A DNA stretch of 64,000 nt from Vogesella oryzae. GTDB taxonomy: Bacteria > Pseudomonadota > Gammaproteobacteria > Burkholderiales > Chromobacteriaceae. Below, one piece after another: positions 29,364 through 38,393 of the stretch (positions are counted from its first letter, which is position 1; each line of letters opens with the position of its first letter). Position numbers and translations under genes: made by a program. Location of the stretch: positions 62,001 to 126,000 of the forward strand of contig NZ_CADEPL010000005.1 of the NCBI RefSeq assembly GCF_902829295.1. Reading direction: 5' to 3'. The notes under the pieces were generated by a model. The model searched no databases, was not told the DNA's origin, and saw only the letters and a program-made list of their open reading frames with translations.

Positions 29364-30392
29364 TTACTTGGCGTGACGGATACGCGGGTTGGCGATGCCG
29401 TACAGGATGTCGACGATGAAGTTGGTGACGATCACCAGCGTAGCCACGATCAGGATGCCGTTCTGCACCACCGGATAGTCGCGGCGGCCGATAGCCTCGA
29501 TCAGCCACTTGCCGATACCGGGCCAGGAAAAGATGGTCTCGGTCAGCACGGCGCCGCCCATCAGCGTGCCGACTTGCAGGCCGATCACGGTCAGTACCGG
29601 AATCAGCGCATTGCGCAGGGTATGGATGAAGATCACGCGCGCCGGCGACAGACCCTTGGCGCGCGCAGTACGCACATAGTCTTCACGCAGCACCTCCAGC
29701 ATCGAGGAACGGGTCATCCGTGCGATCACCGCCAGCGGAATGGTGCCCAGCACGATGGCCGGCAGGATCAGGTGCATGATGGCGTCTTTGAAGGCACCGG
29801 CATTCAGCTCCGGATCGGCGATCTGGGCACGCCAGGCATCGATCAGCATGAAGCCGGTATCGGGGGCGATGTCATATTGCAGGTCGATGCGACCGGACAC
29901 CGGGGTCCAGCCGAGATAGACCGAGAACAGCATCACCGCCAGCAGACCCCATACGAAGATGGGCATCGAGAAGCCGGTGAGCGAAACCCCCATCACGCCG
30001 TGATCGAAGATCGAACCGCGCTTGATGGCGGCAACCACCCCGGCCAGCAAGCCGACAACGGTGGCAAATACCAGCGCGCACAGCGCCAGCTCCAGCGTGG
30101 CCGGGAACAGGGTAGTGAACTCTTTCCACACGCTTTCCTGGGTCTTGAGCGAGGCGCCCAGATCGCCATGGAACAGCTTGCCGATGTAATCGAAGTACTG
30201 CACGTACAGCGGCTGGTCGAGACCCAGGCGCTTCATGGCAGCGGCGTGCATCACCGGATCGAGCGAGCGTTCGCCCACCATTACCTCGATCGGATCGCCG
30301 GGAATCATGCGGATCAGCGCAAAAGTCAGCAGCGTGATGCCAAAGAAGGTCGGAATGAGTACACCCAACCGGCGCAAAATGAATGCGAACAT
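29364..30392 (-). CDS. dppB: DppB-type dipeptide ABC transporter permease
   Basis: The 342-residue permease starts MFAFILRRLGVLIPTFFGITLLTFALIRMIPGDPIEVMVG, the typical DppB N-terminus. It has six or more membrane segments and the coupling loop MLEVLREDYVRTARAKGLSP. It pairs with DppC. It is first among the membrane genes and is separated from dppA by a 338-base gap with a hairpin. That is the usual arrangement where the binding protein is made in excess. Confidence 0.95.
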   Translation of the reverse strand: MFAFILRRLGVLIPTFFGITLLTFALIRMIPGDPIEVMVGERSLDPVMHAAAMKRLGLDQPLYVQYFDYIGKLFHGDLGASLKTQESVWKEFTTLFPATLELALCALVFATVVGLLAGVVAAIKRGSIFDHGVMGVSLTGFSMPIFVWGLLAVMLFSVYLGWTPVSGRIDLQYDIAPDTGFMLIDAWRAQIADPELNAGAFKDAIMHLILPAIVLGTIPLAVIARMTRSSMLEVLREDYVRTARAKGLSPARVIFIHTLRNALIPVLTVIGLQVGTLMGGAVLTETIFSWPGIGKWLIEAIGRRDYPVVQNGILIVATLVIVTNFIVDILYGIANPRIRHAK

Positions 30393-30730
30393 AAGATACG
30401 TCTCCCGTGCATGCCGCTTGTGACGACACGACGTGTGCTACTAGAACGGAGAGCGCAAGGAAAGCGTGCCAGACACGCGAGGGGGAGGCGCCGGGCGACT
30501 GGTTGCATCTGAACCACCCACCTATACCAGCTGCAAGGCCGCCACGGCAGAACGCACTTTAGCGATGACCTTCGCTGGTAGCCTTGACCCAGGTCAACGC
30601 TGTCGCTTGCCGCAACCGCGCCGACTTTCCTTTTGCATAACCTGATAGCCAATCAGCAAACAAGGAGGGGCCGATGGCGCCCTCCTTGTCCATAAGTACG
30701 GGGCGAACCCCGCGCTTCTTCAGTTACCGC
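30393..30730. other. 338-base dppA-dppB gap with hairpin
   Basis: No gene is supported. A perfect ten-base inverted repeat lies at 30660-30689. The rest is ordinary sequence without a recognised promoter. The gap probably lowers transcription of dppBCDF relative to dppA. Confidence 0.5.
30660..30689 (-). terminator. Hairpin after dppA, likely attenuating read-through to dppB
   Basis: ACAAGGAGGG and CCCTCCTTGT pair perfectly over ten bases across a ten-base loop. On the minus strand it is followed by only a weak T-rich stretch (TTTGCTGATT), so partial termination or 3'-end protection of dppA mRNA is more likely than a full stop. It lies 42 bases after the dppA stop. Confidence 0.6.
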
Positions 30731-32323
30731 TTACTTAACGCTTACGCCTTCGAAGGAGTAATCGCCGAACGGGCTGATCTTGAAGCCGTTAACTTCCTTG
30801 CGCATCGGCTGGTTTACAGTCGAGTGGGCAATGGTCGACCACGGCAGATCTTTCTTGAAGATTTCCTGAGCCTTCATGTACAGCGCAGTGCGCTCTTTCA
30901 TGTCGGTGCTCTTGCGTGCCTTCAGGACTGCGGCATCGAAGTCCTTGCTGCAGTAACGGGCATAGTTGGAGCCACCTACGGCTTCGCAAGTCAGCAGCAC
31001 GCCCAGGAAGTTATCCGGGCTGGCATAGTCGCCGGTCCAGCCGATCAGGCCGGTGTCGTGTTCGCCGTTCTTCATGCGCTTCAGGTACTCACCCCATTCG
31101 TAGGTGGTGATCTTGGCTTTCACGCCGATCTTGGCCCAGTCGGACTGGATCATTTCGGCCATCAGCTTGGCGTTCGGGTTGTACGGACGCTGTACCGGCA
31201 TCGCCCACAGGGTGATCTCGAAGCCGTTCGGATAGCCGGCCTTGGCCAGCAGGGCCTTGGCTTTGGCGATGTCCATCGGGGCGTTACGCAGCTTGTTGTT
31301 GTAGGACCACAGCGAAGCCGGGAACGGGTTGGCCGCTTCCTGGCCCTGACCCTGGTATACCGCGTCGATGATGGCCTTGCGGTTGATCGCCATGTCCAGT
31401 GCCTGACGCACTTCCAGCTTCTTCAGCATCGGCTTTTCAACGTTGTACGACAGGTAGCCGATGTTGAAGCCCGGAGCGGTAGTCACTTTCAGTGCCGGGT
31501 CAGCTTTCATGCTGGCCAGATCCTGCGGTTTCGGATAGGACATGATGTGGCATTCGCCGGCCTTCATCTTCTGCGCACGTACCGAGGCGTCGGTAGTGAT
31601 CGCGAAGATCAGGTTGTCGACTTTAACCGCACCCTTGCGCCAGTAGTCCTTGTTGGCCTTGTAGCGGATCTGCGCATCTTTCTGGTAGCGCACGAATACG
31701 AACGGACCGGTACCGATCGGCTGCTGGTTGATCATGGAGGCTTTGCCTTCCTTCAGCAGCTTGTCGGCGTATTCAGCGGACTGCACCGAAGCGAACGGCA
31801 TGGCGATCTTGGCCAGCAGGTCGGCGTCCGGGTCTTTCAGGATGAACTTGACGGTATTGGCGTCAACTTTTTCCACCTTCACGATGTTGGCATCGAGACC
31901 GGTATCGGAGGCGTACGGGAATTCTGCCGGGTAGGCTTTGTTGAACGGGAAGTTCTTGTCGATCATGCGGGTGAAGGTGAACACCACGTCATCGGCACCA
32001 AACTCGCGGCTCGGCTTGAAGTAGTCGGTGGTATGGAACTTCACGCCCTTGCGCAGCTTGAAGGTGTATTCCTTGCCATCCGGAGAGATGGTCCAGGACT
32101 CGGCCAGACCCGGAATGGTGCGGGTGGAACCTTTTTCGAACTCGACCAGTCGGTTGAACATGGCATGGCCGGCAGCGTCAAACGTGGTACCACCGGTGTA
32201 CTGCGCGGAGTCAAAGCCTTCCGGGCTGGCTTCGGAACAGTAAATCAGGGTGCCCGCGGCGTGGGCGGCAGTTGCTGCAACGGTCAGACCGGCAGCAAAC
32301 AGCAGATGCTTGGCTACTTGCAT
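30731..32323 (-). CDS. dppA: DppA-type periplasmic dipeptide-binding protein
   Basis: The 530-residue solute-binding protein has a signal peptide (MQVAKHLLFAAGLTVAATAAHA). The mature part starts GTLIYCSEASPEGFDSAQYTGGTTFDA, very like E. coli DppA. The family-5 motif RTIPGLAESWTISPDGKEYTFKLRKGVKFH and the ligand-region motif YLSYNVEKPMLKKLEVRQALDMAINRKAI follow. It delivers dipeptides, and possibly heme as in E. coli, to DppBC. An in-frame ATG three codons upstream (ending at 32332) is too close to AGGG, so I favour 32323. The divergent LysR gene may regulate it. Confidence 0.95.
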   Translation of the reverse strand: MQVAKHLLFAAGLTVAATAAHAAGTLIYCSEASPEGFDSAQYTGGTTFDAAGHAMFNRLVEFEKGSTRTIPGLAESWTISPDGKEYTFKLRKGVKFHTTDYFKPSREFGADDVVFTFTRMIDKNFPFNKAYPAEFPYASDTGLDANIVKVEKVDANTVKFILKDPDADLLAKIAMPFASVQSAEYADKLLKEGKASMINQQPIGTGPFVFVRYQKDAQIRYKANKDYWRKGAVKVDNLIFAITTDASVRAQKMKAGECHIMSYPKPQDLASMKADPALKVTTAPGFNIGYLSYNVEKPMLKKLEVRQALDMAINRKAIIDAVYQGQGQEAANPFPASLWSYNNKLRNAPMDIAKAKALLAKAGYPNGFEITLWAMPVQRPYNPNAKLMAEMIQSDWAKIGVKAKITTYEWGEYLKRMKNGEHDTGLIGWTGDYASPDNFLGVLLTCEAVGGSNYARYCSKDFDAAVLKARKSTDMKERTALYMKAQEIFKKDLPWSTIAHSTVNQPMRKEVNGFKISPFGDYSFEGVSVK

Positions 32324-32726
32324 GTTTCTCATTTCCCTATTTCTATTTTTGAAGAAGTGATACCTGGCATTGCCACATAAACAATGCAAAAGGCGTACCG
32401 GATTTTGTTAGCCCCGGACAAATGCATTATGGAACGCAGGCGGCTGATCACAAGTAATTAGCTGCCATTTTGTTGTGCCATGCATTTATCACTGTGCATT
32501 TATGTTTCTGGGGCCGCGTGGCGGCAGTTTGCACTCCCTGCATGCTCCCTCATGCACGGGGCCGGGCTCCGGTGCCCAGTCGGACACCTTCCAGGGCCGA
32601 TGGCGGCCGAGTATTTCACAAGCCTCGCTATCACATCCACTAAATAAAATTGATGTTCTATGTGATTTTGTTATAGGGTTGACGCATCGTTTTCCATGTC
32701 GGCCAACCGCGCCGCCACAAATAAAA
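32324..32726. promoter_or_regulatory. 403-base divergent region between dppA and the LysR-type gene
   Basis: The region is clearly A+T-richer than its neighbours and has no supported gene. The word TGCATT recurs, including a pair GCATTTAT...GCATTTAT near 32485 inside an ATGCA...TGCAT inverted repeat, a plausible LysR-type operator. A promoter for the regulator is listed separately. The dppA promoter was not resolved. Confidence 0.45.
32650..32677 (+). promoter_or_regulatory. Putative promoter of the LysR-type gene
   Basis: TTGATG (32650-32655) and TATAGG (32672-32677) are separated by 16 bases and lie about 50 bases upstream of the ATG at 32727. Confidence 0.5.
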
Positions 32727-33653
32727 ATGATTCGTTTTAGACAGATCGAGGCATTTCGTTGCCTGATGAGCTGCGGCACGACGGTTGCCGCCGCACGCCG
32801 CATGCACATCACACAGCCTGCCATCAGCCGCCTGATCAGCGATCTGGAGGAAGACCTTGGTTTCCGGCTGTTCAACCGCACCAAAGGCCGCATGGAGCCA
32901 ACGACGGCCGCCATCCGCTTCCAGCGCGCGGTCGAGGAGAACTTTCTCGGCCTGGAGCGCCTGCGTCAGGCCGCAGACACCATCCGCGCCGAGGAAAACG
33001 AAGGGTTGGCCATTGCCTGCATGCCTGTCCTTTCGACCAGCCTGCTGCCGCACATCCTCAAAGAGTTCTTTGCCTTGCGCCCCGATGTCCCCGTCAAGAT
33101 CGATACCGTTGGCAACGCCGAAGTCATGGTAAAGCTGCAGGATCTGAAGGTAGACGTCGCCCTGAGCCTGAGCATTCCGGCCATTGCCGGCATCGAAGTC
33201 GAACCGCTGCTGGAAGCCCCCGTGCTGTGCGCCATGCGCGCCGATCACCCGTTGGCCGCCCGCGAGGTCATCACCCCGCAGGATCTCGCCCACGAAACCG
33301 TCATCGGCTGGATGCCCAATTACCCGCTCAGCCAGAACCAGGAAGCCAAGTACTTCGGCCATGCCGGTGTGCATCCGCACTACACCATCCGCACCCACAC
33401 CTCACATACCCGCTACGCGATGGTGGCACACGGTTTTGGCGTGTCTATCGTCGAACCGTTCGCTTCCGAGCTATGGCAACACCAGGGTGTTATCACTCGC
33501 CCCTTTGTCACCGACACCTGTCACAGCTATGTGCTCGCCTACCCGTCCAGCGGCAGCCGTTCGGCCATCCTGCAGGACTTCCGCCGTGCCACCCTGAGCG
33601 TGGTAAACGACAAGCAATTGCTGCCGTGGGCGACTGCACTGACGCAGGAGTAA
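32727..33653 (+). CDS. LysR-family transcriptional regulator
   Basis: The 308-residue protein has an N-terminal winged helix-turn-helix (IRFRQIEAFRCLMSCGTTVAAARRMHITQPAISRLISDLEEDLGFRLFNRTKGRMEPT split over residues about 2-60). A LysR substrate-binding domain follows from about residue 90 (GLAIACMPVLSTSLLPHIL...). It is transcribed away from dppA, the usual geometry for a regulator of its neighbour, but the effector is unknown. The frame is open from 32475, yet the domain begins at 32727. No clear ribosome site precedes that ATG. Confidence 0.9.
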   Translation: MIRFRQIEAFRCLMSCGTTVAAARRMHITQPAISRLISDLEEDLGFRLFNRTKGRMEPTTAAIRFQRAVEENFLGLERLRQAADTIRAEENEGLAIACMPVLSTSLLPHILKEFFALRPDVPVKIDTVGNAEVMVKLQDLKVDVALSLSIPAIAGIEVEPLLEAPVLCAMRADHPLAAREVITPQDLAHETVIGWMPNYPLSQNQEAKYFGHAGVHPHYTIRTHTSHTRYAMVAHGFGVSIVEPFASELWQHQGVITRPFVTDTCHSYVLAYPSSGSRSAILQDFRRATLSVVNDKQLLPWATALTQE

Positions 33654-33670
33654 GAGCCCGGCCGCATGAC

Positions 33671-33698
33671 AACAAGGGCGCCTACTGGCGCCCTTGTT
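33671..33698. terminator. Bidirectional hairpin between the LysR-type gene and the KAS III gene
   Basis: AACAAGGGCGCC and GGCGCCCTTGTT form a perfect 12-base stem with a TACT loop between converging genes. T-runs are short, so efficiency is uncertain. Confidence 0.75.
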
Positions 33699-33711
33699 GC
33701 AGTCAGTCCAT

Positions 33712-34833
33712 TCAGCGCTTGCGGACGATCACGCTACCAACCGAGTAGCCGGCCCCGAACGACGACAGCACGCCGATGTCGCCAGCGGCCATATCGGCAT
33801 GATGCAGATGGAAGGCGATCACCGAACCGGCTGAACTGGTATTGGCGTAGCGGTCCAGAATCACCGGCGCTTCCAGAGTATCGGCATCACGTCCCAGCAC
33901 ACGGCGGGCGATCAGCTGGTTCATGCTGAGGTTGGCCTGATGCAGCCAGAAGCGCTTTACCCCGGCCGGCTGGATGTCCTTACTGTCCAGGTGCGTCACG
34001 ATGTGCTCACCCACCATCGGACATACCTCTTTAAATACTTTGCGCCCCTGCTGCACAAACAGCTTGTCGAGCGCACCGCTGCCGCTCTCGTCGCAGCGAT
34101 TGAGGAAGCCGAAATTGTTGCGGATATTGTTGGAGAACACGGTCGCCAGCTTGCAGCCCAGCACCTCGAACACGTTGGCCGCAGTCGCCGTGTCGGCACG
34201 CTCCAGCACCACCGCGGTGCAGGCATCGCCAAAAATGAAGTGGCTATCGCGATCGCGGAAGTTCAGATGCGCCGAGCAGACTTCCGGATTCACCATCAGC
34301 ACCGCGCGTGCCTGACCGCTGGCAATGGCGTTGACGGCGGTCTGGATGCCGAAAGTCGCCGACGAGCAGGCCACATTCATGTCGAAGGCAAAACCGTTGA
34401 TCCCCAGCGCCTGCTGCACTTCAATGGACAGCGCCGGATACGGGCGCGGCATATTGGAAGCCGCCGCAATCACCATATCGATGTCGGCAGCCGTCTTGCC
34501 GGCTGCGGCTAGCGCGTCGCGCGCAGCAGCCACCGCCATCTCGGCCGGCACCGACAACTCGTCGTTGCTGCGCTCCGGCAGATACGGCGTCATGCGCTGC
34601 GGGTCCAGCACGCCGCTGGCATCCATCAGATAGCGCTGCTTGATACCGGACGCCTTTTCAATGAATTCCGCACTGGACTCCTGTAGCGGCGCCAATTCAC
34701 CGGCGGCAATAGCCGTAGCGTGCTGCTGGTTGTAGTCGTTCACATAAGCGTTGAACGCCGTTACCAGCGCCTCGTTGCTAACGGCATGGGGCGGCGTAAA
34801 CAGGCCGCTGCCGCTGATCACCACATCTTGCAT
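33712..34833 (-). CDS. Beta-ketoacyl-ACP synthase III (KAS III/FabH-like, long form)
   Basis: The 373-residue protein has the KAS III catalytic set: Cys at about residue 156 in NVACSSATFG, His in RFWLHQANLSMNQ and Asn in RYANTSSAGS. It is about 50 residues longer than E. coli FabH and resembles the additional KAS III enzymes of Pseudomonas and relatives that start chains from acyl donors. It stands alone, away from a fab cluster, with a PsrA-like palindrome 45 bases upstream of the start. That suggests control by fatty acids. GAAGGA precedes the ATG. Its substrate, and whether it is the only FabH, are unknown. Confidence 0.9.
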   Translation of the reverse strand: MQDVVISGSGLFTPPHAVSNEALVTAFNAYVNDYNQQHATAIAAGELAPLQESSAEFIEKASGIKQRYLMDASGVLDPQRMTPYLPERSNDELSVPAEMAVAAARDALAAAGKTAADIDMVIAAASNMPRPYPALSIEVQQALGINGFAFDMNVACSSATFGIQTAVNAIASGQARAVLMVNPEVCSAHLNFRDRDSHFIFGDACTAVVLERADTATAANVFEVLGCKLATVFSNNIRNNFGFLNRCDESGSGALDKLFVQQGRKVFKEVCPMVGEHIVTHLDSKDIQPAGVKRFWLHQANLSMNQLIARRVLGRDADTLEAPVILDRYANTSSAGSVIAFHLHHADMAAGDIGVLSSFGAGYSVGSVIVRKR

Positions 34834-34877
34834 GGTTGTTTCCTTCGTTCTGTCGGGCAGCTTGGCCCACCATCAAT

Positions 34878-34891
34878 CAAACAATTGTTTG
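34878..34891. promoter_or_regulatory. PsrA-like palindrome CAAACAATTGTTTG upstream of the KAS III gene
   Basis: A perfect 14-base palindrome of the form CAAAC-N4-GTTTG. It shares 13 of 14 bases with the box before aroQ-accBC. PsrA, a TetR-type fatty-acid sensor, binds this consensus in Pseudomonas. The regulator gene is not in the window. Confidence 0.6.
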
Positions 34892-35112
34892 CCCAATGAT
34901 ACACCATGCCATCACCGCACCAGCGACTCACATCCCGGCAATGGAAAAAACACTGCCAAGCTCGCGGATTTACAGGTAAAATCCCGGCTTCGCCGCAGCC
35001 CTGCCCCGAACCGGCACCGGATCAGCCGTCCGGACTACGCCAAGCGCAGGATTCCCCCTTGCCGGCCACGCCTTTATCTTTGCCGCCATTCATACCGGAC
35101 TCCCCGCACGCA

Positions 35113-35145
35113 ATAGTTGACTAAATTACTCGGAATTAGGATAAT
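35113..35145 (+). promoter_or_regulatory. iscR promoter with overlapping IscR type-1-like site
   Basis: TTGACT (35117-35122), a 17-base spacer and GATAAT (35140-35145) form a near-consensus promoter. The bases 35113-35137 (beginning ATAGTTGACT) match about 21 of 25 positions of the E. coli IscR type 1 consensus, across the -35 element. Holo-IscR repression of its own operon is therefore likely. Confidence 0.8.
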
Positions 35146-35173
35146 CCGGTCAACCACTCTGGGAGCCTACACC

Positions 35174-35665
35174 ATGCGCCTCACCACCAAAGGACGCTTT
35201 GCCGTCACCGCCATGCTGGATCTCGCCCTGCGCGAAACCGGCGGACCGGTAACGCTGGCCGGCATCAGCGAGCGCCAGGGCATTTCGCTGTCCTACCTGG
35301 AACAGCTGTTCGGCAAACTGCGCCGTGCGCAGCTGGTTGAAAGCGTGCGCGGACCGGGCGGCGGTTACACCCTGGCCCGTACCGTGGCCGAGATTTCCGT
35401 CGCGGACATCATTGTTGCCGTGGATGAACCGGTAGACGCCACCCAGTGCGGCGGCCGCGAGAATTGCCACGACAACCACCGCTGCATGACCCACGACCTG
35501 TGGACCAGCCTTAACGCCACCATCTTCGACTACCTGTCCAAGATCAGCCTGGCCAGCCTGGTAGACAACCAGAAGGCAAAAGACACCAGCGTCGTACAAG
35601 ATCAACGCACCCTGCGCCGCACAGCCGCCTGTAGCGACGCCATCGCCGGCAGCAACGCTGCCTGA
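35174..35665 (+). CDS. iscR: IscR, Rrf2-family Fe-S sensing regulator
   Basis: IscR represses the isc operon when it carries a [2Fe-2S] cluster. The 163-residue protein starts [19 protein letters not shown]. It has the winged helix ([36 protein letters not shown]) and the cluster ligands Cys-x5-Cys-x5-Cys...His in [16 protein letters not shown]. The ATG at 35174 has GGGAG before it; the frame extends upstream through the promoter, so earlier starts are ruled out. The C-terminal tail (about residues 130-163) is of low similarity to other IscRs. Confidence 0.97.
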   Translation: MRLTTKGRFAVTAMLDLALRETGGPVTLAGISERQGISLSYLEQLFGKLRRAQLVESVRGPGGGYTLARTVAEISVADIIVAVDEPVDATQCGGRENCHDNHRCMTHDLWTSLNATIFDYLSKISLASLVDNQKAKDTSVVQDQRTLRRTAACSDAIAGSNAA

Positions 35666-35688
35666 CGCGACTACGTGGAGAACCCGTA

Positions 35689-36906
35689 ATGAGCGAGCTT
35701 AAGCACCCGATCTACCTTGACTACTCCGCCACCACCCCGGTTGACCCGCGCGTGGCCGAAGTAATGATCCCGTACCTGACCGAACAGTTCGGCAACCCGG
35801 CCTCCCGCAGCCACAGCTACGGCTGGGTGGCGGAAGAAGCCGTGGAAAACGCCCGCGCCGACGTTGCCCAGCTGGTGAACTGTGATCCCAAGGAGATCGT
35901 GTGGACCTCCGGTGCCACCGAATCCAACAACCTGGCGCTGAAAGGCGCAGCCCAGTTCTACAAGAGCAAGGGCAAGCACCTGATCACCCAGCGTACCGAG
36001 CACAAGGCCGTGCTGGACACCATGCGCGAGCTGGAGCGTCAGGGCTTCGAGGTGACTTATCTCGACGTGCAGGAAAACGGGCTGGTAAGCCTGGTCGATT
36101 TCGAAGCCGCGCTGCGCCCGGACACCATCCTGGCCTCCATCATGATGGTGAACAACGAAATCGGCGTGATTCAGCCGATCGCCGAACTGGGCGAACTGTG
36201 CCGCGCCCGTGGCGTGCTGTTCCATGTGGATGCCGCCCAGGCCACCGGCAAGGTGGAGATCGACCTCGACAAGCTCAAGGTTGACCTGATGAGCTTCTCC
36301 GCCCACAAGACCTACGGTCCGAAAGGCATCGGCGCGCTGTACATCCGCCGCAAGCCTCGCGTGCGCCTGGAAGCCCAGATGCACGGTGGCGGCCACGAGC
36401 GCGGTTTCCGCTCCGGCACCCTGGCTACCCACCAGATCGTGGGCATGGGCACCGCCTTCCGTATCGCCCGTGAAGAGATGGCCGCGGAAAACGCCCGCAT
36501 CGGCGCGCTGCGCGACCGCCTGTGGGCCGGCCTGCAGAGCATCGAAGAGGTGTACCTGAACGGCGACATGGAGCAGCGCGTACCGCATAACCTGAACGTG
36601 AGCTTCAACTTCGTCGAGGGCGAAAGCCTGATCATGGCGATCAAGGACCTGGCCGTCTCCTCCGGTTCGGCCTGTACCTCCGCCTCGCTGGAGCCGTCCT
36701 ACGTACTGCGCGCCCTGGGCCGCAACGACGAACTGGCGCACAGCTCGATCCGCTTCTCCATCGGCCGTTTCACCACCGAGCAAGACATCGACTTCGCGGT
36801 CAAGCTGCTGCAGCAGAAGATCGGCAAGCTGCGCGAACTGTCGCCGCTGTGGGAAATGTTCCAGGAAGGCATCGACCTCAACACCATCGAGTGGGCTGCC
36901 CACTAA
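35689..36906 (+). CDS. iscS: IscS, cysteine desulfurase
   Basis: IscS takes sulfur from cysteine for Fe-S clusters and for thio-modified tRNA. The 405-residue PLP enzyme starts [22 protein letters not shown]. It contains the PLP Lys in [17 protein letters not shown], the active Cys in [22 protein letters not shown] and the C-terminal IscU-docking helix ending [13 protein letters not shown]. It follows iscR by 23 bases. The gap to iscU holds an inverted pair of the repeated word. Confidence 0.98.
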   Translation: MSELKHPIYLDYSATTPVDPRVAEVMIPYLTEQFGNPASRSHSYGWVAEEAVENARADVAQLVNCDPKEIVWTSGATESNNLALKGAAQFYKSKGKHLITQRTEHKAVLDTMRELERQGFEVTYLDVQENGLVSLVDFEAALRPDTILASIMMVNNEIGVIQPIAELGELCRARGVLFHVDAAQATGKVEIDLDKLKVDLMSFSAHKTYGPKGIGALYIRRKPRVRLEAQMHGGGHERGFRSGTLATHQIVGMGTAFRIAREEMAAENARIGALRDRLWAGLQSIEEVYLNGDMEQRVPHNLNVSFNFVEGESLIMAIKDLAVSSGSACTSASLEPSYVLRALGRNDELAHSSIRFSIGRFTTEQDIDFAVKLLQQKIGKLRELSPLWEMFQEGIDLNTIEWAAH

Positions 36907-36919
36907 ACCGTTTTGATGA

Positions 36920-36947
36920 TGCGGCCAACATTACAGGGTTGGCCGCA
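36920..36947. repeat. Inverted pair TGCGGCCAAC...GTTGGCCGCA between iscS and iscU
   Basis: TGCGGCCAAC (36920-36929) and GTTGGCCGCA (36938-36947) pair over ten bases with an eight-base loop, directly before the iscU ribosome site (GCAGGAGAAG). In mRNA the stem could modulate iscU translation or processing between iscS and iscU. Confidence 0.92.
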
Positions 36948-36961
36948 CGCAGGAGAAGATC

Positions 36962-37345
36962 ATGGCTTACAGCGACAAGTTGATGGACCACTACGAAAAC
37001 CCGCGCAACGTGGGCGCTTTCGACAAGGGTGACGAATCGGTTGGTACCGGCATGGTGGGAGCACCGGCCTGTGGCGACGTAATGAAACTGCAGATCAAGG
37101 TCAACGAAGAAGGCGTGATCGAAGACGCCAAGTTCAAGACCTACGGCTGTGGCTCCGCCATTGCCTCCAGCTCGCTGGTGACCGAGTGGGTAAAAGGCAA
37201 ATCGCTGGACGAAGCACTGGCGATCAAGAACACCGAAATCGCCGAAGAACTGGCCTTGCCGCCGGTGAAAATCCACTGCTCGATCCTGGCCGAAGACGCC
37301 ATCAAGGCGGCCGTGGCCGACTACAAGCAGAAGCACGCGAAATGA
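36962..37345 (+). CDS. iscU: IscU, Fe-S cluster scaffold
   Basis: IscU assembles [2Fe-2S] clusters using sulfur from IscS. The 127-residue protein has all three cluster cysteines: [31 protein letters not shown] and [18 protein letters not shown]. The HscA-binding motif LPPVK is present. A strong ribosome site precedes the ATG. The length equals that of other IscU proteins (about 128). Confidence 0.98.
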   Translation: MAYSDKLMDHYENPRNVGAFDKGDESVGTGMVGAPACGDVMKLQIKVNEEGVIEDAKFKTYGCGSAIASSSLVTEWVKGKSLDEALAIKNTEIAEELALPPVKIHCSILAEDAIKAAVADYKQKHAK

Positions 37346-37391
37346 TTCCACGGCAGGCTCCGGCCTGCCGGTAGCAAGAAGGCAGAAGCAA

Positions 37392-37715
37392 ATGGCAATC
37401 ACGCTTACCGAACGCGCAGCAACCCACGTCAGCAACTTCCTGGCCAAACGCGGCAAGGGTCTGGGTATCCGCCTGGGGGTGAAGACCTCCGGCTGTTCCG
37501 GCATGGCCTACAAGCTGGAGTTCGTTGACATCGCCAGCGACGACGATGTCACCTTCGAAAGCCACGGCGTTACCGTTTTCACCGACGCCAAGAGCCTGGC
37601 CTACATCGACGGCACCGAGCTGGACTACACCAAGGAAGGCTTGAACGAGGGCTTCCAGTTCAACAACCCGAACGTGAAGAACGAGTGCGGTTGCGGCGAA
37701 AGCTTCAACGTCTAA
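37392..37715 (+). CDS. iscA: IscA, A-type Fe-S carrier
   Basis: The 107-residue carrier passes clusters to apoproteins. It starts [44 protein letters not shown] (shown by its features: Cys in KTSGCSG and the C-terminal pair [11 protein letters not shown]). These three cysteines are the A-type ligands. It lies 46 bases after iscU and is followed by hscB. Confidence 0.98.
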   Translation: MAITLTERAATHVSNFLAKRGKGLGIRLGVKTSGCSGMAYKLEFVDIASDDDVTFESHGVTVFTDAKSLAYIDGTELDYTKEGLNEGFQFNNPNVKNECGCGESFNV

Positions 37716-37801
37716 GCCCGTTCTGCCCTGCCGGCTTTGCTGCCTCCACGCGGCAGGGCCGGTTTTAGCGTTTTCATCCCCGGTTTTTGCAGAAAGCCCG
37801 C

Positions 37802-38335
37802 ATGTCCGCCGACTTCTCGCAGGATCACTTTGCGCTGTTCCAGCTGCCGCGCCGTTTCCGTATCGATGCGGCCCAGCTGGACAGCGCCTGGCGCACCGCC
37901 GCCGCCGCGGCCCATCCCGACCGCTTTGCCGCCGCCGGCGATGCCGAAAAGCGCGTGGCACTGATGCAGGCTACCCGCATCAATGAAGCCTACCAGACGC
38001 TGAAATCGCCGCTAGCGCGTGCCCGCTACCTGCTGACGCTGGCCGGTGTCGACACTGCCGAAGAAACCAATACCAGCATGCCGCCGGCGTTCCTGATGGC
38101 ACAGATGGAATGGCGCGAGAGCATCGAGGATGCGCGTCACGGCAAGGATGTGGCGGCACTGGAAGCCCTGACCGCGCAGTTGCGCGGCGATGTGAAGGCG
38201 CTGGAAGAAGAGCTGGCCACGGTGCTGGACGATGCGCCGGACCACGCCGCCGCCGCGCTGCTGGTACGCAAGCTGCGCTTTCTGGAAAAACTGGACCAGG
38301 AAATCGGCGACGCCATCGAAGCGTTGCTGTACTGA
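37802..38335 (+). CDS. hscB: HscB, J-domain co-chaperone for Fe-S transfer
   Basis: HscB delivers IscU to the Hsp70 HscA. The 177-residue protein has an N-terminal J domain (FALFQLPRRFRIDAAQL...) with the HPD motif in AAAHPDRFAAAG and ARINEAYQTLKSPLARARYLL-like sequence (TRINEAYQTLKSPLARA). A C-terminal helical IscU-binding domain follows. I use the ATG at 37802; a TTG five codons upstream is less likely. An inverted repeat of the window-wide word follows the stop. Confidence 0.96.
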   Translation: MSADFSQDHFALFQLPRRFRIDAAQLDSAWRTAAAAAHPDRFAAAGDAEKRVALMQATRINEAYQTLKSPLARARYLLTLAGVDTAEETNTSMPPAFLMAQMEWRESIEDARHGKDVAALEALTAQLRGDVKALEEELATVLDDAPDHAAAALLVRKLRFLEKLDQEIGDAIEALLY

Positions 38336-38346
38336 ACCGAACAAAC

Positions 38347-38372
38347 CTCAGCTTGGCCGCGGCCAACCTGAG
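38347..38372. repeat. Overlapping inverted copies of the GCGGCCAA word between hscB and hscA
   Basis: TTGGCCGCGGCCAA is a 14-base palindrome inside longer arms starting CTCAG and ending CTGAG, with one mismatch in 13-base arms. It lies 12 bases past the hscB stop and 21 bases before hscA. Confidence 0.85.
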
Positions 38373-38393
38373 CACAAAATAAGCTGACCCGAC

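Larger units (their letters stand above)
34834..35173. promoter_or_regulatory. 340-base divergent region between the KAS III gene and iscR
   Basis: It holds the PsrA-like box near its left end and the iscR promoter with an IscR-like site near its right end. Between them (about 34900-35100) I see no gene and no other recognisable signal. Confidence 0.6.
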
